A DNA stretch of 64,000 nt from Zonotrichia leucophrys gambelii (taxonomy: Eukaryota > Chordata > Aves > Passeriformes > Passerellidae). The DNA lies in assembly GCF_028769735.1 (NCBI RefSeq), contig NC_088178.1:682001-746000 (forward strand), read 5' to 3'. Numbering within the stretch: position 1 is the stretch's first letter; each line of letters starts with the position of its first letter. Position numbers and translations under genes: made by a program. This document shows positions 60,601 through 64,000 of the stretch, piece after piece. The notes beneath the pieces were generated by a model. It searched no databases, was not told the origin of the DNA, and worked only from the letters and a program-made list of their open reading frames with translations.

Positions 60601-63600
60601 TCTCAGCCATTTATTTGTTGTAAAATATGCACCACACAACCCAGCGTGGAACTCTAATTTGACAAGAAAATTATAGGGTGGCTTAAAACAAGCCTGGCAG
60701 GAGCTGGGGGAGCTGCCAGGCGCGTGATGCTGCCAAGAGGAGCTCTCGGGGTGCCCTGCAACGGGGGCTGGCAGGCTCTGCCCCCGCTGCCCTCCATCCC
60801 CTCGGAGCTGCACACGGCTAATCCCATTACAGACAGACAGGAAAACAACGGCACCGAGGCGGCTGTCAGGGCAAATTACCCCCGAAGGAAAACCTCTGGG
60901 AAACATCTTCATGGAGCTGACAGGCAACCACTGCCTGGGAGGAGCTGTGGGCAGCAGGAAAGGCCTTGGGGGCTTGGGAAGGGGCTGGAATGGGGCACTC
61001 TGTGGGTTTGAGGCACACCCACCAGCACACCAGCACACTGCCACTGTGCTCTAAAGCCCCAAATGGCTTGAGCCTGTCAAAATATGCTCGCTGCCACGCC
61101 AAAATCCGTGCTCTGTGCCCTTGGGGACACAGTGCAGAGCCGTCCTGCCTCGGGCATGGGCAATCACATGTCTGCTTCCAGCTGAGGCTGTAAAAACGCT
61201 TCCAGGCCAGCTCAGGCTGCCCCCAGAGCCCCGTGTCAGGTCAGCTCTCACCCTCGGAGGCAGGGTGTGAATTATCACCCCGGGGTTAAGGTTACACTGC
61301 ACCAGCAATAACAAACACGGAGCTGCTCCCGCCTCAGCGCGGATGGAGCATGCAGGGCTGCCCATGGGGACAACAGGGACACGGTGCAGCTTCCATCCCT
61401 GGGACAAAAGGGTGTGGCAGCCCTTGTCCTCCTTTCCAACCCTGCCTAGATGTGGAAAATCTCCTCAAATTCCACCCAGGCTTCCTGAGTCTCCCTGAGC
61501 ACAGTCTGGCCAAAGTCTCCGCTGCCATCTGCTCTTTTCTGCAAGTTTCCATTAGTGGCAGCCCAAGGAAACCTCCTGGCTAAATCCTGCTGGGGGAGGA
61601 TTTGGTACATTTTCCTGGCATGGCCTGCCTGTTTGTATTGTGGCCATCAAATGGGGCCAGGATTTTCAAGGAAGCAAAGTCTGCTGCTTTGGAAAGCTGC
61701 CCAGTGTCCAGGAGGGGTTTTCTCTGCTTGCCAGGGAGATGCACATGGGTGCTGGGGCTGGCAGGGACTGTGGACAGCACCCAGGGGCTGCTCTCAGGGC
61801 ATCTGTGCCAGGGATCACCTCCCCAGCCTCCCTGGCAGCACCACTTGCCCTGGCTGGCTCCAGACTGTTGATGCCGCACCTTTTATTCCTGGTTAAAAAT
61901 TCACTGTAGGTGAGGCAAAGGGGTGCAGAAGTGTTTGCTCTCTCTGTGAGCACGCAGCCCAGCGTGGTCACGCCGTGGCAGTGGAGCAGGAAGGTGAAAA
62001 GGATGTGATTACTGTGCTCTGACATCCCCAGGCACGACAGAGGGCCAGGCCAGAGGAGGAGGAGGAGTCACAGGTTTGCTCACAGTAGCAGCCTGCACTC
62101 CTCCATCCCAGCACAGGTATTGCCCCCCCAGCAGCCTGCCCCTGGGCACTCCAGGAGCCCCTCGAGCTCCCAGGAAGGTTCCCAGCTGCTCACCCTGCTG
62201 AAAACCTAAAGGCTGATGCAGAGCTCTGCCTGCATCCTGGGGTGTTCCCTCTGGTGAGGGGGAGCCAGCAGCACCCTCAGGGGCCACAGCCAGAGCCTGC
62301 TCCTGCAGCTCTCCCTGTGTGACACTGCAGGGCACTGGCAGGGGATTTACAGCCCAAGTCCTTCTCCTCTGCTTGGTTTTGTGCCATTCCTTCTTCTTCA
62401 TCCCTGCCTGCCCACCCACACCCAGTTCTTTACCCTCCCACTGGGACCAGGCCAAAGCTCAGGAGAGCCCCTGTGCTGGCTCCAGGGAGCAGCTGAGCCA
62501 GCTCTGGGCCGTGTGGAAACGAGCTGTGCTTACTGGGTCACTTTCAATATCCCATCTTAAATCACATCTTCCAGCACTTCATCCCTTTTGGCTCCTGTTT
62601 ATTGACTTCCCAGCAAACGCTTTCAATCTGTCTGGCTGTGCTGCCCGGCTGTGCTGCTCTGGGCCCTGGTGTCCCTGAGCCATCCTGTCCTGCTGTGTCC
62701 CTGCATCCCAGGAGCCCTCCACACCCTGATGGCTGCATCCCCTTCCCTCATGGACTGGCTCAGGTGTACCCAGGGCTGCCCTCACCATTCCCACCCCTAC
62801 CAGCTCCTTTCCTGCTGTTTCCCACGTGTGCTGTGCCTCTCTGGGAGCAGCCTTTGTGCGCTCTCCATCCCTTTTCTGGGCCATGAAGGATGGCACAAGC
62901 TGTGCAGCCCCGTTTCTGGTGGCACAGGCACACTCAGCCTTGTGTTGAGAAGCACCAGGAGGTGACAATCCTGCTCCTCCTGCAGCCTGGGGACACCCAG
63001 GCTGGCACCCATCACCCACACTGCCCTCAGAATAGTTTGACCAGGAAACCTGGGAGCCAGCAAGTGAAATGGCCCAGGACAAATTCACAGGGCTTGGGGG
63101 ATTTCCAAGCAAAGCTGCATCCACTTTGTTCTCTATTTTCATCTGTACCCTGGAGAGCTTGTCTGTAATCATCAGGGCCCTGTAACTTTTTTATCCCACT
63201 AGCAAGTCCAAGCTGAAAAAAAAATAAAATATTTGACATCCCTGAGGGGAAGGATGTTTTCCAAGCCTCAAGTAAAGGAGCACTTTAAGCTCACATAGGC
63301 CTCCCAAAAATAAATACAAAAATGCATCAAGGATCAGAGGCCAGAGCTGCCTTCCCTGCTTGAGCAAAGTGCCACTCTGCTGTGTCTGTGCCCTGCTCCC
63401 CACAGTGACCCATGAGCACAGGGACAGCCCCAGCCCCTCAGCACACACAGATAATCCCATATAGACCCCAAAGCCTTCCTACAGCCTTCAGGTTCCTGCT
63501 CTCAACACCTACCCTGGGACACTTTGTGTCCCTCCACCTACCTGAGGGTGGGGACATTGCCCACCCAGAGCCCGAGCAGCCAGGCTGTGCCCTGTGCCAC

Positions 63601-63728
63601 AGCAGGATGCTGTGATATTTGCAGGCTTCCCAGCACTCCATGGGGCAGCAGAGCTGAATTTGGTCTATTTTTGATTTCATTGCATTCCTTCAGCAACACT
63701 CTCATGGGGAAAAGAAAATGTAAGGATT
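57611..63728. other. upstream flank of CRIP1, no supported gene
   Basis: GC-moderate sequence with many short open frames on both strands and no recognised domain, splice pattern or repeat family. Synteny would place CRIP2 to the right on the same strand. I looked for the CRIP2 second LIM domain and C-terminus on minus and did not find them, so CRIP2 probably lies beyond the window. Confidence 0.6.
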
Positions 63729-63734
63729 AAAAAT

Positions 63735-63760
63735 AAAAAAAAAAAAAAAAAAAAAAAAAA
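63735..63760. repeat. poly-A tract (26 A)
   Basis: A-run preceded by AAAAAT and followed by GAAAGAGAAAGG. It could be a retroposon tail, but no element body was recognised to its left. Confidence 0.85.
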
Positions 63761-64000
63761 GAAAGAGAAAGGAATCAAGGGGAAAGCCAGCCCATGGTGG
63801 GATCCTGCTGGCATGGCCACAGGCTAGCAGAGAGGCTGGCTTATTAAGCTCGTTAATTAATGATGGGAAGTAAGCGTTGAGAGGGGAGATGGATTGGTGC
63901 CGAGGGCGCTGCTGGCAGCTCTGCTGGGCCCGGAGGAGCGATGGGCACCCCCAGCTCCGCACCGCTGCTGCTGCACGGGACAAACTCGGCAAATTGGGGC

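Noticed and set aside
57611..64000. Search for CRIP2 (second LIM domain, GSYIY motif) on the minus strand.
   Set aside because: No matching segment was found; CRIP2 is expected further right.
1..64000. Bacterial or phage-type systems, CRISPR arrays, tRNA or rRNA genes.
   Set aside because: The tandem arrays have no spacers of unique sequence, the genes are intron-split vertebrate genes, and no tRNA or rRNA pattern was recognised by eye.

Overview
The window is animal nuclear DNA, most likely from a bird and probably a songbird. It has intron-split genes with GT-AG borders, two CpG islands, fragments of CR1-type LINE, several solo LTR-like repeats of the sort found in passerine genomes, and many minisatellites. 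The assignment to birds rests on the CR1 and LTR character and on protein divergence. No database search was possible.

Two genes are supported, both on the minus strand and in the same head-to-tail order as in other vertebrates (CRIP1 upstream of TEDC1). CRIP1 (54070-57179) is complete: four coding exons give a 77-residue single LIM-domain protein with all eight zinc ligands. TEDC1 (start codon at 44886) is partial: five phase-compatible coding exons at 44.8, 43.8, 38.0, 25.3 and 19.3 kb give 236 codons. The exons for its C-terminal half were not found and may lie left of the window. Synteny would place TMEM121 further left and CRIP2/MTA1 further right.

Layout: 1-19 kb is TEDC1 intron or 3' flank and carries three minisatellites (34, 40 and 41 bp units), a GGAAT/AGAAT pentamer block inside an LTR, a second solo LTR and two CR1 fragments. 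From 19 to 44.7 kb lie TEDC1 exons 5 to 2 with long introns holding further LTRs; exon 3 sits between two LTR-like elements. From 44.5 to 45.8 kb is the TEDC1 CpG-island promoter, a CTCF-like motif, an indel-free 10-bp tandem array and an 11-bp array. From 45.8 to 53.4 kb is intergenic sequence with an indel-free 20-bp array of 32 units. From 53.4 to 57.2 kb is CRIP1. From 57.2 to 57.6 kb is its GC-rich promoter with helically spaced E-box/GC-box modules. From 57.6 to 64 kb I see no supported gene.

Most long open frames in the window come from minisatellites with no stop in several frames and are not genes. I found no operon, CRISPR, phage or other prokaryotic-type system. The most interesting signals are the promoter-proximal 10-bp array at TEDC1, the CRIP1 promoter modules, the two perfectly length-conserved arrays, and the LTR-flanked exon 3.
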